41,663 nucleotides of DNA from Chitiniphilus eburneus (GTDB lineage: Bacteria > Pseudomonadota > Gammaproteobacteria > Burkholderiales > Chitinibacteraceae). Shown piece by piece: positions 22,827 to 31,102 of this stretch. The position numbers and the translations under genes were made by a program. Location of the stretch: contig NZ_SUMF01000030.1 of assembly GCF_005048205.1 (NCBI RefSeq), positions 1 to 41,663 of the forward strand. Reading direction: 5' to 3'. The notes under the pieces are model-generated. The model saw only the letters and a program-made list of their open reading frames with translations, did no database searches and was not told the DNA's origin. Each line of letters opens with the position of its first letter. The stretch's first letter is position 1.

Positions 22827-23948
22827 TTACTGGATCGCGCGTTGAACGTCGGCGCGCTGCGCCCGCTCGCGGGCAGCGTCCACCTGCTGCCGCTTCGCGG
22901 CGAGCTTCTGCGAGGTGTAGAGCGCCAACAGGGCTTCCATGCGCTCCTTTTTCTGCCGGATGGCCGCATTGAGCTGGGCTGAAACGCCCTGAGCGCGCAG
23001 GTAGTCCACCCACAGGGCGCGGCTGCTCACTTGCGTGATGGACTTGTTCCACTCCGAATCGGCGAAGCGGCGCATGGCCTCCGTGCTCATCATCTCGGCC
23101 GGAGACATGGTTTCGTAGTCACCGATGGGTGGCGACGGCAGTGAGCCGTAGCCGTCCGAGTCATTGAGCACGCTCGCCATCGAGGTCGCGCCCTTGGAGG
23201 CCGCCTGCAACGCATCGCCGTTGGCTGCGGCCACCTGCACCGGATCGAACTGGGTGGACGGCGGCACGCCCATCGGCGGTGCCGCGCCGAACAGCTTGTT
23301 GTACTGGGCCATCGTGTCGCTGCCCAGCACCGGATACAGGCCGTCGTTCTGAATCGGGAAGGTCTTGCAGAAGTAGGGCGACGGATCGGTCGCGTAGTTG
23401 AAAGCAGTGCTCTGCTTGCTGATCGCGTTCGGGAGCTGCGCCGGGTTGAATGTCGGGTTCTTGTTCGCGTCTGCCGAGAAGGTCTTGGCGCGGGCATCGT
23501 CTGCGTTCGGCACGCCATAAATGAAGTGCAGGTGGACTGCGCCGCCCGGCTGCATCCCGGTGGAGCCAGCGCGGCCGATCTCCTGCCCGGCCTGCACCTT
23601 GTCGCCTTCCTTCACGGCGATGTAGCTCAGGTGGTAGTACACGGCCGACTGCCCGTTGTCGCGCTTGATGATGACGGTGTTGCCTGCGCTGCCTCGCAGC
23701 TTGGCCCACGTCACCGTGCCTGCCGAAGTGGCATAGAGTGGGGCGGTTTGCCCGCTGGTCGAAAAGTCGAGGCCGTCGTGCATGTGCGGCTTGGCGTTCC
23801 CGGAACCGAAGTTCGCGGCACCGCCCTCACGGAATTTTCCGAAGCGGCCGGACACTTGCTCTTTGCTCGTCGGCGACACCATGCAGGTGTCAGCGATTGC
23901 GCCGCCGCTCATCGACAGCGCGAGGGTCAAACTGAGCAGCTTGCGCAT
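22827..23948 (-). CDS. Exported M23-family peptidoglycan endopeptidase
   Basis: The 373-residue protein has a signal peptide (cleavage near residue 19, AIA-DT) and an M23/LytM domain in residues ~25-165, with zinc ligands in HMHDGLDF and the HLHF motif, so it appears active. The C-terminal 200 residues are specific to this protein and end in a charged helix (LAAKRQQVDAARERAQRADV). Such enzymes open the cell wall for secretion or conjugation machines. It is 9 bp downstream of another exported-protein gene and in the DotA operon. ATG at 23948 follows GAGGAACACAG. Confidence 0.85.
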   Translation of the reverse strand: MRKLLSLTLALSMSGGAIADTCMVSPTSKEQVSGRFGKFREGGAANFGSGNAKPHMHDGLDFSTSGQTAPLYATSAGTVTWAKLRGSAGNTVIIKRDNGQSAVYYHLSYIAVKEGDKVQAGQEIGRAGSTGMQPGGAVHLHFIYGVPNADDARAKTFSADANKNPTFNPAQLPNAISKQSTAFNYATDPSPYFCKTFPIQNDGLYPVLGSDTMAQYNKLFGAAPPMGVPPSTQFDPVQVAAANGDALQAASKGATSMASVLNDSDGYGSLPSPPIGDYETMSPAEMMSTEAMRRFADSEWNKSITQVSSRALWVDYLRAQGVSAQLNAAIRQKKERMEALLALYTSQKLAAKRQQVDAARERAQRADVQRAIQ

Positions 23949-23957
23949 CTGTGTTCC

Positions 23958-24758
23958 TCAGTTGAAAAGGCTCGACGCCCAGCTTGTGAAGCTCTGGGGT
24001 TCGGTCTGTGTGGGTTGAGCCTGCTGGCTGGCCTGCGGCTGTACCGAGGTCGCGGGCGCGGCTTGTGCGCCTTGCTGAGTTCCGCCGCTGCTGAACACGG
24101 TCTGATTCGCGCCGAAAGTGTTGGCGTTGACGCTGTAGCTGGTTGCGGTCGAGGCGGGCTTGTAGCTGCTGCCGAGCTGCGGATCGAGGGTGCTCATCGA
24201 GCCGCCCACGGCGCTGTTGGCCATACCGTTGATGTCCGTGAACTGTTGGCCCAGCGTGTTCCATTGGCCGATGGCTTGGTTGATCGGCGACGTGACCATG
24301 CCGGACACCTTGCCCACGGTCGAGCACACCTTCTTCTGCGCGTACTTCAAAACCGCGTCCTGCGCCGAGGACAGGATCGAACCGAGTGAGGGAATCGAGA
24401 ACGACAGGTCGATGATCTGGCTCACGCTGGCGAAGCACGAGTCGTTGACATCGAAGAGGCTTTCCACGTTGGGCGTGGCAGAGGCCATCTCGCTATGCAC
24501 GGAGATCGCGGTTTTGATGTTCGCGCCGATGCCCACGTCGTCGCAGTTCTTGAGATCGTCCTGCATCTTCTGGTTCATCGCCGCGTCCACGGCGGCCATC
24601 GACGCTGACACGCCGGAGCTGGCACTGCCGCTACCGCCCGTCGAGAACAGCGACGAGAACCAGTTGCCGCTGGTCTGCGAGGCTCCCGCGCTGGCAGCCA
24701 ATGCGAGAGACGCGCCCACCAGCACGCCGATGGCGGGCTTGGTGAGGGCTTTATTCAT
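23958..24758 (-). CDS. Exported protein of the DotA operon (266 aa)
   Basis: It has a signal peptide (residues 1-29, MNKALTKPAIGV...AGASQ), a helical middle with three spaced cysteines (NCDDVG, SCFASV, KVCSTV), and a low-complexity Ser/Gln/Ala/Pro C-terminus. I do not recognise a named family; the composition is like periplasmic or surface components of conjugation systems. ATG at 24758 overlaps the previous gene's stop by 8 bases (ATGAATAA). Its link with DotA and M23 suggests a shared envelope complex. Confidence 0.68.
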   Translation of the reverse strand: MNKALTKPAIGVLVGASLALAASAGASQTSGNWFSSLFSTGGSGSASSGVSASMAAVDAAMNQKMQDDLKNCDDVGIGANIKTAISVHSEMASATPNVESLFDVNDSCFASVSQIIDLSFSIPSLGSILSSAQDAVLKYAQKKVCSTVGKVSGMVTSPINQAIGQWNTLGQQFTDINGMANSAVGGSMSTLDPQLGSSYKPASTATSYSVNANTFGANQTVFSSGGTQQGAQAAPATSVQPQASQQAQPTQTEPQSFTSWASSLFN

Positions 24759-25236
24759 GGCCACCGCCCCGGATGCAAGCAAGCTGGACGGTGCCGGGTT
24801 GCGGCTCGCTGGCTTCGACGATGCCGCCCTTGACCTTGCGCACGTAGCGCGGGCCGTCTTTCTTGAGGCCTGCGGCCTTCGCAACGTCGGCGAGCTTTGC
24901 GCCCAGCGGCTGGACGGTGTAGCTGCTGCCTTCCTCTTCGGTGCCTTGGAAGATCGAGATCGAGGACACCTTGAGCGTGCCGAACACGGTCAAGGCTTCG
25001 GGCAGCTTGTGGTCGCCGTCGAGGCTGTCATTGGTCAGGCCGAAGACCGCCAACACCGGCTTGGCCGAGTACAGCGGCTCGCGGCATTCGATGGCGTTGC
25101 GCAGGATGGTCGAGGCCTTGGCCCAGTCGCCTGCGGCGGGTGCGTTGGCATCGCGCAAGGCAGCGGGCATCTGAGCACTGGACAGCGTGGCGACCAGCAG
25201 GAGGGCAGAGGCGATCAGGGTGCGGGTGGTTTTCAT
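24751..25236 (-). CDS. Exported small protein of the DotA operon (161 aa)
   Basis: It has a clear signal peptide (MKTTRTLIASALLLVATLSS, cleavage near residue 21) and a mature domain of about 140 residues with two cysteines (IECREPL, QLACIRG) that could form a disulphide. No family is recognised. ATG 25236 is chosen over an upstream TTG at 25254 because it starts the signal peptide. It lies 14 bp after the 89-aa gene and overlaps the next by 8 bp. Confidence 0.66.
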   Translation of the reverse strand: MKTTRTLIASALLLVATLSSAQMPAALRDANAPAAGDWAKASTILRNAIECREPLYSAKPVLAVFGLTNDSLDGDHKLPEALTVFGTLKVSSISIFQGTEEEGSSYTVQPLGAKLADVAKAAGLKKDGPRYVRKVKGGIVEASEPQPGTVQLACIRGGGHE

Positions 25237-25250
25237 GGGTGAGAGGCCTT

Positions 25251-25520
25251 TCAAGCAGCTTGGTAAGACAGTGGCACGCGGTCGCGGCCCAGAACGACGG
25301 AAGCGAACTCGCGCAACCCCGGCAAGTCGCCGAAGGTGCTGGCGATGCCGCCCGGAGAAGTCAGAACCCAGCGGTCAGTGCTGCCTGCCAGCGTGGCGTG
25401 CAGCTCGAAACCGTCATCGGTGGCCACGATGCGGGCGGTGCGGACGGCGGATGGGGTGACGCGGCGCACCCGGCTGTTGAGCTGGGTGGCGCGAAGGAAG
25501 GTGATCGAGGGGCGGCGCAT
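25251..25520 (-). CDS. Unknown small protein of the DotA operon (89 aa)
   Basis: The 89-residue protein (MRRPSITFLRATQLNSRVRR) is beta-rich and lacks signal and membrane segments. ATG at 25520 is preceded by AAGGAGTCACCC. It lies 10 bp after the upstream gene. Open frame upstream to 25616 overlaps that gene and has no ribosome site. Function unknown. Confidence 0.62.
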   Translation of the reverse strand: MRRPSITFLRATQLNSRVRRVTPSAVRTARIVATDDGFELHATLAGSTDRWVLTSPGGIASTFGDLPGLREFASVVLGRDRVPLSYQAA

Positions 25521-25530
25521 GGGTGACTCC

Positions 25531-25968
25531 TTACGGGGTAGGGGTGGACTCAGTGGCTTGCAGGCACGCCCGGCGCGACTCATCGACGAGACGCATGACC
25601 ACGGACAGACCGGCAAGCTGGGGGTTGTTGTGGGGAGCAGTGCGGATCAGGCCTTTGGCCATCGCCTTGTCGAGCCGGTCCGCGTACTTCACCGCGAAGG
25701 CAACCTTGGCCGCGTCGTCGGCTTGCAGGAGGGCGTCCGCAGCGGCGGCCAGAATCTGGGCCATGCCCTGCACCATTTCATTGGCAGCGGTCAGTTGTGG
25801 CTGAACTTCGGCCCATGCTTCCTGACGGCCCTGCTGGATGCCCTGATTCATACCCTTGCGGAAGCCTTCATTGAGGCCACGCTGATGGCCCGCTCGCTGG
25901 CCATCCTGATAGCCGATGCTTTCCATCTCGCGAGCAGCGGCAGGGGTGCTCCAATAGTCGTGGCTCAT
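25531..25968 (-). CDS. Unknown cytoplasmic protein of the DotA operon (145 aa)
   Basis: The 145-residue protein begins MSHDYWSTPAAAREMESIGY. Its residues 20-50 contain a Gly/Gln/Arg-rich repeat-like stretch (GYQDGQRAGHQRGLNEGFRKG), reminiscent of the flexible GxxxG segments of FliH/YscL-type stator proteins, followed by a helical domain. That resemblance is weak. ATG at 25968 overlaps the dotA stop (ATGA) and has AAGGAGG upstream, so it is made together with DotA. Confidence 0.62.
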   Translation of the reverse strand: MSHDYWSTPAAAREMESIGYQDGQRAGHQRGLNEGFRKGMNQGIQQGRQEAWAEVQPQLTAANEMVQGMAQILAAAADALLQADDAAKVAFAVKYADRLDKAMAKGLIRTAPHNNPQLAGLSVVMRLVDESRRACLQATESTPTP

Positions 25969-28790
25969 GCTTCCTCCTTCGATGTGGTGGCGTCGCCTGT
26001 GTTGATCGGGCCATCGGGCTCGGCCGCATCGCCGGGAGCGCGCTTTGCCTCAATCGCTGCCGCAACGCGCGAATCAGCTCCCTCGTTGAACGCGGCGACA
26101 GCTTCCTTGCCGATGGTCGGTGCCGTGCGCTTGAGGGCTGCTGCTGCACCAGTGACGGCGGCAACACCACCGCTCACGAGTGCGTCAGCGGGGCCATTGG
26201 CTTGCCGCATGGCTTGAGCGGCACGGCCAGCGCTTTCGCTGACCGTCGAGGCCGCAGCCATCACCGCGTGGCCCATGCCGACGCCAAGGGCATCGGAGAC
26301 GCGATTGGTCATCGTGCGGCGAGGTTCGCTACCTTCCGACTCAATCGGAGGGGTGTCACCCGCCGACAAAGGGCGCGATGATTCGGGACTCGATCCGCGA
26401 GCGGCACCTGCGGAGGCAACGCCACCGCGTGCGGATGCCATAGATGCCCCAGTGCTCTCGGAGGCGGCATCCAGAGGCGGGGCCACACCTTGACCACCCA
26501 CGTTCACAGGAGTCGTTCCGGCACCGCCGCCACCGCCAAGGCGGGGCGTGCCACCACCGGAAGAAGGGCCGCCAATGTGACCACCATTACCGGAGCCGCC
26601 GTCCTTGTCCTTGGGAAGACCCTGCACCAACGGAGAGCGGGCCTGAGACGACAGGTGCGAACGCATTTCGCTGGATGCGCTCGTGGCACCAAGGTCATGG
26701 ACACCCACGTTCAGCCATGCCAGCACGCGATCCGGCAGCACTTGCGGCAGGCCGTAGATCATGAACAGCACCGGCAGCAGCAGGCCTCCGAAGGCGATGA
26801 ACCACCAGAAAAACTGGGTGAACTGGGCCACCACGCCGACCCATCCAGTCGAAGCAGCAACATCGCCGCGCATGGCGAAGAAGGCCTTGGCGATGTAGTC
26901 GACCAAAGGGTCTGCAACCAATGTCGCGGCAAACAAGCCGATCACCGCCAGCGCCGGGCGAACGAACAAGGCCATCAGGAGCAAGTAGCCTTGCGCTTCC
27001 GACCCTACGAAGGTCTGGCTCGGACGCATGTGCATGATTGCCCACAACGGTGCGGCGATGACTGTTTGGATCACCCCGAGCACCCAGCCGACCACCGTCA
27101 CCATGAAGATGGTGTAGGGCAGACTCGGAAGGAAAACGCCGAAGTAGAAGGCAAGTACGCCGATGTACATCTCCAGCTTGGCAAATATCTTGAGCGGTAC
27201 TTCGAGCAGCCACTCCCAGATCGGATCGGTGACGCCCCGGAAGTCGGCCTTGTTGCCCATGATTTCGACTCCACCCACCGCACCGACTACGACGCGGGTC
27301 GCAGTCATCGTCGTTTTGATGGTGAATTCGGCCGCCCACAGCATGGTTTGGTAAGACGCCAGCAGGTCGCCGGTCAGCTTCATCCGGGTGATCGCGTCCG
27401 TGCCTGATCCGCTCCCGATTGCGAGGTCTGTGGCCTTCTTCATCATGTCGTTCACGAGCAGCGTCGTCTTGGTGGACATATCTGCATCCAACGAGCCGAC
27501 ATTCACGTCACTGGTTTTGTCCCGAGGCAGCAAGCTCGCCATGTCTTCGGGCTTGACGGTGGTCGAACCGGCATAGCCGTTGCCCGCCAGCTCGGCCTTC
27601 TTGACGATGGCTTCAGCGACCGTCGTCACGCTTGCCTTGAGCAGGCTAGACCGGGCATCGTCCGGGAGGCCTGACAGTGACGGTGTGGTGACGCCTCCCA
27701 CCGATTCACTGGTGATTGCTCCCACCTTGGTGCGCAGCAGACCGACACGCTGATACCAGCCACCGGCCATTGCCCAACCCTCCTTCGTCATGTCTGCGAC
27801 GAAGGAAGTGACGCCGTTGTTGATCGAGGACTCACCCGAGGACATCTGGTTCGCAATCGCGGCCACGATCTGATCCTCCCGGTTCTTCACGATGACGTTG
27901 AACTGCGACGACTGCACGTTTGTCCAGCCGGGCTGGTTAATGTCACTGGGCATGGTGTTGACCCAGTTGTCGATGTCTTGCATCAGCCCCATCGCAGCAG
28001 CGGCCTTCTGGCTCATCAAACCAGCGCGCACGTTGTCGAGTGCGGCTTGTGTGCCCGAGGTGTCGCTGTAGTTGCCGGAGGGGGAGTAGGTGGTCAACGT
28101 GACCGTGCCGCAGATCGGCTCACCGCCGCCGAGGTTGGTGGCGGCATTCCGGTCTTTGATGAAGAAGGTGTAGTCGGTACGGGTGCCGGTGACGACTTGC
28201 TTATCGGCTGCGGCCGAATCCGCCATCACTGAGGGATTACCTGCCGCATCCGAGTAGATGGTGTTGGCCGCGCGAGCGCAGTAAGCCGCTGCAAGGTACT
28301 GCTTGGCGAAGTCACGCAGGCCGAAGTAGGTGCCTGTCTGATACGAGGTGGCGACGATGCCGTCCGGCTTGAGCAACCCCATGCCCATGCCGAGGCTGTA
28401 GATCGAGTTGGCGAAACCGATGCCCCACAACGAGATCATCAGCACAAGCATCTGGATGAAGCTGAACCCGCTGGTCGATGGCAGAAGAACGGCTCCACCA
28501 GCGACGATCCGCACGGGTGTCCAGACAGTGCTCCACGCCTTTCCCATCGCTTCGCCGTCGTTCGCCGTATTGACCGCGCCCATCGTGGCCACGTAGGAAA
28601 CGATGATCGATCCGACGACGAGGATGCCGGAGTTGAAAACGGTGAACAGCGTTGCAAGCAGGTTGCTTGCTGCGGCAACGGTATTGGGGTCTTGCCCCTT
28701 CACCAGCACATCAATGATCGGGCCAAAGATGTGGCCAAGGATGCCGACTGTCACGTCGTCCTGCGAAGGTGAGAAAGGCATCTGGGCCAT
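25965..28790 (-). CDS. DotA/TraY-family large inner-membrane protein
   Basis: The 941-residue protein has several membrane segments in the N-terminal third (LLATLFTVFNSGILVVGSII, MLVLMISLWGIGFANSIYSL), a large periplasmic region, and a second membrane cluster near residues 560-720, with a Gly/Ser-rich C-terminal tail. This layout and the sequence around the membrane pairs match DotA of Legionella Dot/Icm and TraY of IncI plasmids, which are channel components or exclusion targets. ATG 28790 follows CGGAG at 9 bases. No other Dot/Icm or IncI transfer gene is visible, so its role here is open. Confidence 0.82.
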   Translation of the reverse strand: MAQMPFSPSQDDVTVGILGHIFGPIIDVLVKGQDPNTVAAASNLLATLFTVFNSGILVVGSIIVSYVATMGAVNTANDGEAMGKAWSTVWTPVRIVAGGAVLLPSTSGFSFIQMLVLMISLWGIGFANSIYSLGMGMGLLKPDGIVATSYQTGTYFGLRDFAKQYLAAAYCARAANTIYSDAAGNPSVMADSAAADKQVVTGTRTDYTFFIKDRNAATNLGGGEPICGTVTLTTYSPSGNYSDTSGTQAALDNVRAGLMSQKAAAAMGLMQDIDNWVNTMPSDINQPGWTNVQSSQFNVIVKNREDQIVAAIANQMSSGESSINNGVTSFVADMTKEGWAMAGGWYQRVGLLRTKVGAITSESVGGVTTPSLSGLPDDARSSLLKASVTTVAEAIVKKAELAGNGYAGSTTVKPEDMASLLPRDKTSDVNVGSLDADMSTKTTLLVNDMMKKATDLAIGSGSGTDAITRMKLTGDLLASYQTMLWAAEFTIKTTMTATRVVVGAVGGVEIMGNKADFRGVTDPIWEWLLEVPLKIFAKLEMYIGVLAFYFGVFLPSLPYTIFMVTVVGWVLGVIQTVIAAPLWAIMHMRPSQTFVGSEAQGYLLLMALFVRPALAVIGLFAATLVADPLVDYIAKAFFAMRGDVAASTGWVGVVAQFTQFFWWFIAFGGLLLPVLFMIYGLPQVLPDRVLAWLNVGVHDLGATSASSEMRSHLSSQARSPLVQGLPKDKDGGSGNGGHIGGPSSGGGTPRLGGGGGAGTTPVNVGGQGVAPPLDAASESTGASMASARGGVASAGAARGSSPESSRPLSAGDTPPIESEGSEPRRTMTNRVSDALGVGMGHAVMAAASTVSESAGRAAQAMRQANGPADALVSGGVAAVTGAAAALKRTAPTIGKEAVAAFNEGADSRVAAAIEAKRAPGDAAEPDGPINTGDATTSKEEA

Positions 28791-28827
28791 GTGTCCGACT
28801 CCGATCAGTTCTTTTGCGCTTGAAAGA

Positions 28828-28864
28828 ATTTTAGGCGATACTGCATACAAGTGCAACTATACGC
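28828..28864 (-). promoter_or_regulatory. Promoter and operator of the DotA operon
   Basis: On the minus strand, TTGCAC (28856-28851) and TAAAAT (28833-28828) are 17 bp apart. The -35 lies in the 22-bp element 28843-28864, imperfect dyad GCGTATA-n8-TGTATGC, which is 17/22 identical to 14728-14749. Confidence 0.66.
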
Positions 28865-28912
28865 AGCGGCGCCAAAAAAGCTATGCTCTTTGCGCGACAC
28901 ACAGTTATTCAC

Positions 28913-28968
28913 ACACTGTTAGCACAGTGTTTGACACATTGTTTAGGCGTTTCGATTGCGCCTAATAA
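28913..28968 (+). promoter_or_regulatory. Dyads and promoter before the 87-aa gene
   Basis: ACACTGT-TAGC-ACAGTGT (28913-28930) is a perfect 7-bp dyad. Next, TTGTTT (28939-28944) and TAATAA (28963-28968) form a promoter with an 18-bp spacer filled by a second dyad, TTAGGCG...CGCCTAA (28943-28965). A third TTAGGCG lies at 28831, overlapping the -10 of the divergent DotA promoter. This suggests a repressor controlling both directions. Confidence 0.55.
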
Positions 28969-28994
28969 ATCGTATTTTTTGGAAGGAGTAGGAA

Positions 28995-29258
28995 ATGCAG
29001 ATTGAGTCTGTTTTTTCGGGTGCGCAGGTGCCCGACGTGAAGGCCGCGATTCGAGCCGTGCGCGAGCGTGTGACAGCGTTGGCCGGCACGGTGCTGCGGC
29101 CGATCAAGGCGCTTGGTGCGCGCTTGAGTTCCATTGCTCGCCAGCCGTGGTTTTTCCCGGTGCAGGTCGCGGCGATCTTGGGGTTGCTGTGGTTGCATCA
29201 GCATGGCTACCTGCAAGTGCCCGTGACGGTCTGCGACTGGGCACGACTCGGCAAGTAG
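28995..29258 (+). CDS. Small membrane protein at the edge of the mob region (87 aa)
   Basis: The 87-residue protein has an amphipathic basic N-terminal part and one hydrophobic helix (FFPVQVAAILGLLWLHQHGY, residues ~54-73). No family is recognised. ATG at 28995 follows GGAAGGAGTAGGAA, a very strong ribosome site. It is divergent from the DotA operon with a heavily structured promoter in between, and convergent to the TraM-like gene. Confidence 0.65.
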   Translation: MQIESVFSGAQVPDVKAAIRAVRERVTALAGTVLRPIKALGARLSSIARQPWFFPVQVAAILGLLWLHQHGYLQVPVTVCDWARLGK

Positions 29259-29313
29259 CTTGTTGGCTGGCGAGGGAGGCTGCTCCCGCAGTGCTCCCTT
29301 ACCATTCGCCGAA

Positions 29314-29946
29314 TCAAGGCATCACCCATCCGTGCAGAGTCCCCTCTGCATCCACTTGGGGCAGGCACGCACCGTTCCGAATCTTCCAACCGGGTGCGCT
29401 GCACCTTGCCACTTGCTGCAAGCTCCCTGCGAGTGCGAGCCTGTATGCCAATTGCCCCTCTGGTGTGTTCGCCCAAGCGGCAGCGGCTGTCTCATTGCGC
29501 GCTACCTTGATGGCTGCGCCGTACCCGGCTTCTTTGCCAGCGTCGAAGCACATCCAGCCAGTTACCAGTAGGCTGATCGCGGCGGCTGCAATTCCTGCTC
29601 CCAAGGCCTTCCACTGCTGCTTCTTCGCGGCGTCGGAGGCCACTTGGTTGACTGCCTTGCCGAGCTGCTCCACAAGGTCGCCGTGTGCCAGTTGCGCTGC
29701 TGTCGCGGCGATCTTCTCGGTCGTCTCTTTTGTCTCACCGACTGCTGCCTTGGCCGCTGCCTCGATGCGTCCCGGCACGCTGCCGTACAGCCCGAGGTAG
29801 AACTCAAGCACGACCATCAGCGTCATGATCGCGTCGTTCTCGCGCACGTCGAGAACGTCCATGACTCGCTCAAGCCGTTCAACCTCTTCGGCTGTCGGCT
29901 TCCGGCGAAAGGCCGCCTCAAACGCGGCAGCAACCGCCAACGTCAT
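29314..29946 (-). CDS. TraM/MobE-position protein of the mobilisation region
   Basis: The 210-residue protein has a helical N-terminal half with a coiled-coil-like stretch, one membrane segment (ALGAGIAAAAISLLVTGWMCF, residues ~120-145) and a short C-terminal domain with two cysteines. Position third after the TraK- and TraL-like genes corresponds to traM of RP4 and mobE of IncQ2 plasmids; sequence evidence alone is weak. ATG at 29946 overlaps the TraL-like stop (ATGA). Probable accessory function in mobilisation or maintenance. Confidence 0.6.
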   Translation of the reverse strand: MTLAVAAAFEAAFRRKPTAEEVERLERVMDVLDVRENDAIMTLMVVLEFYLGLYGSVPGRIEAAAKAAVGETKETTEKIAATAAQLAHGDLVEQLGKAVNQVASDAAKKQQWKALGAGIAAAAISLLVTGWMCFDAGKEAGYGAAIKVARNETAAAAWANTPEGQLAYRLALAGSLQQVARCSAPGWKIRNGACLPQVDAEGTLHGWVMP

Positions 29947-30629
29947 GTCATCACCTGCCCAAGCACCTTGAATGCTTCGTCACGCCATCGGATGAGTTCT
30001 GCGCGGTGCCCCAAAGGCATCTCCTTGAGTGCTCCCTGAATGGTCAGGCGCTGCGTTGCCATCTGATCCGCCACTCGGTCGGCGAGGTCGGGAAAGTCCA
30101 GCGTGAGGCCGCCAGCTTCTTCGATGCGCTTCTTGAGCTGACTGCCGTTGTAGAGCTGGAACTTCTCAGCGCTGCCGAAGTAGCCGTTACGCACCACATG
30201 CACTTGATGGTCTGCTCCCGCAGGCATGGCATCAAGGTAGTCCGCGAGCAGTTCGAGGCTGTCTCTTTGTCGGTTGATGACCCACAGCGTGACCATCGTT
30301 CTGCCCAGTTCACCCAAGGTGCTTTTTAGGGTCTGGCCATACCGTGCCACCCCAGTGCTGTTCCGAGCTGCCGTATTCACGATGACAGGGACACCGCGTG
30401 TCTTGTCGAGTGAGTTGACCAGTTCAATCCACCCATCTGCTTCGTCGAGGCTCAGAGCTGCGCACTGGATGCGCTCCCCGTGCGCCTTGAAAACATCGGG
30501 ATTGGCGTCGTCCGTTTCGATCAAAAGCGGCTCTACCCCACGCTGCAAGAAGGCGTCGATCAGAGCGGTCGCCAGCATGCTTTTGCCGGTGCCGCCCTTG
30601 TTCCCTGCGCACAGATAAATTTTGTTCAT
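29943..30629 (-). CDS. traL: TraL/StbB/MobD-like ParA-superfamily ATPase
   Basis: The 228-residue P-loop ATPase starts MNKIYLCAGNKGGTGKSMLA with a deviant Walker A (KGGTGKS, residues 11-17) and has a DDANPDVF segment after the second strand. This matches TraL of RP4, MobD of pTF-FC2 and StbB of R388, which are encoded beside oriT. They assist transfer or position the plasmid. ATG 30629 follows GAGGAGACAGAAC; an upstream start at 30644 lacks such a site. It lies 11 bp after the TraK-like gene. Confidence 0.78.
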   Translation of the reverse strand: MNKIYLCAGNKGGTGKSMLATALIDAFLQRGVEPLLIETDDANPDVFKAHGERIQCAALSLDEADGWIELVNSLDKTRGVPVIVNTAARNSTGVARYGQTLKSTLGELGRTMVTLWVINRQRDSLELLADYLDAMPAGADHQVHVVRNGYFGSAEKFQLYNGSQLKKRIEEAGGLTLDFPDLADRVADQMATQRLTIQGALKEMPLGHRAELIRWRDEAFKVLGQVMT

Positions 30630-30640
30630 GTTCTGTCTCC

Positions 30641-31102
30641 TCAAATGCGTTCGCGATCAGGCCGGGTGATCGCGGCGACTGCGCTGGTGGTGTTTCCCGT
30701 CGATTGCGGTAGAGCGGCGGCGGCACGCTCCCCGATGGTCAGCGCGGGCGGCTGACTTTGCGCCGGGCTGGTCGCAGCCGGTGCTGCCGGTGTGCTGCTC
30801 GGGCTGGTGGCAGCAGATGCGGCCTTGCGCTTCGTTGAGCGCTGTTTGCTTCCGTGCTTGCTGGTGGACGAGGCACGTTGCAGGTAGGACTTGAGCGTGG
30901 GTGCGCCAATCTGCAATTCGTCCTCGGTCAGCAGGGCGGCGATCTGTTCCAGCGTGTAGCCACGCTCGCGCATTGCGGTGATCTCGCCGGTTAGCAGCTT
31001 GATGCTCTCCTGCTTGCTGATCTCCCGCTTCTTGTTCTCGACAGGTGGCATCGCCCGCAGCTTTGCGGCGATGGCTTCCACCTTTTCAATCGTTATGGCC
31101 AT
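30641..31102 (-). CDS. traK: TraK/MobC-like oriT-associated protein
   Basis: The 153-residue protein has an N-terminal helical DNA-binding-like domain (EITAMRERGYTLEQIAALLTEDELQIGAPTLKSYLQ, residues ~35-72) followed by a basic Lys/Ser tract and a Pro/Ala/Ser-rich tail. Being first in the operon divergent from traJ-traI across oriT matches TraK of RP4 and MobC of IncQ2 plasmids, which bend oriT DNA. ATG 31102 has AAGGAG at 5 bases; upstream in-frame starts (31153, 31198) do not. The 26-bp dyad at 31191-31216 is a candidate binding site. Confidence 0.68.
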   Translation of the reverse strand: MAITIEKVEAIAAKLRAMPPVENKKREISKQESIKLLTGEITAMRERGYTLEQIAALLTEDELQIGAPTLKSYLQRASSTSKHGSKQRSTKRKAASAATSPSSTPAAPAATSPAQSQPPALTIGERAAAALPQSTGNTTSAVAAITRPDRERI

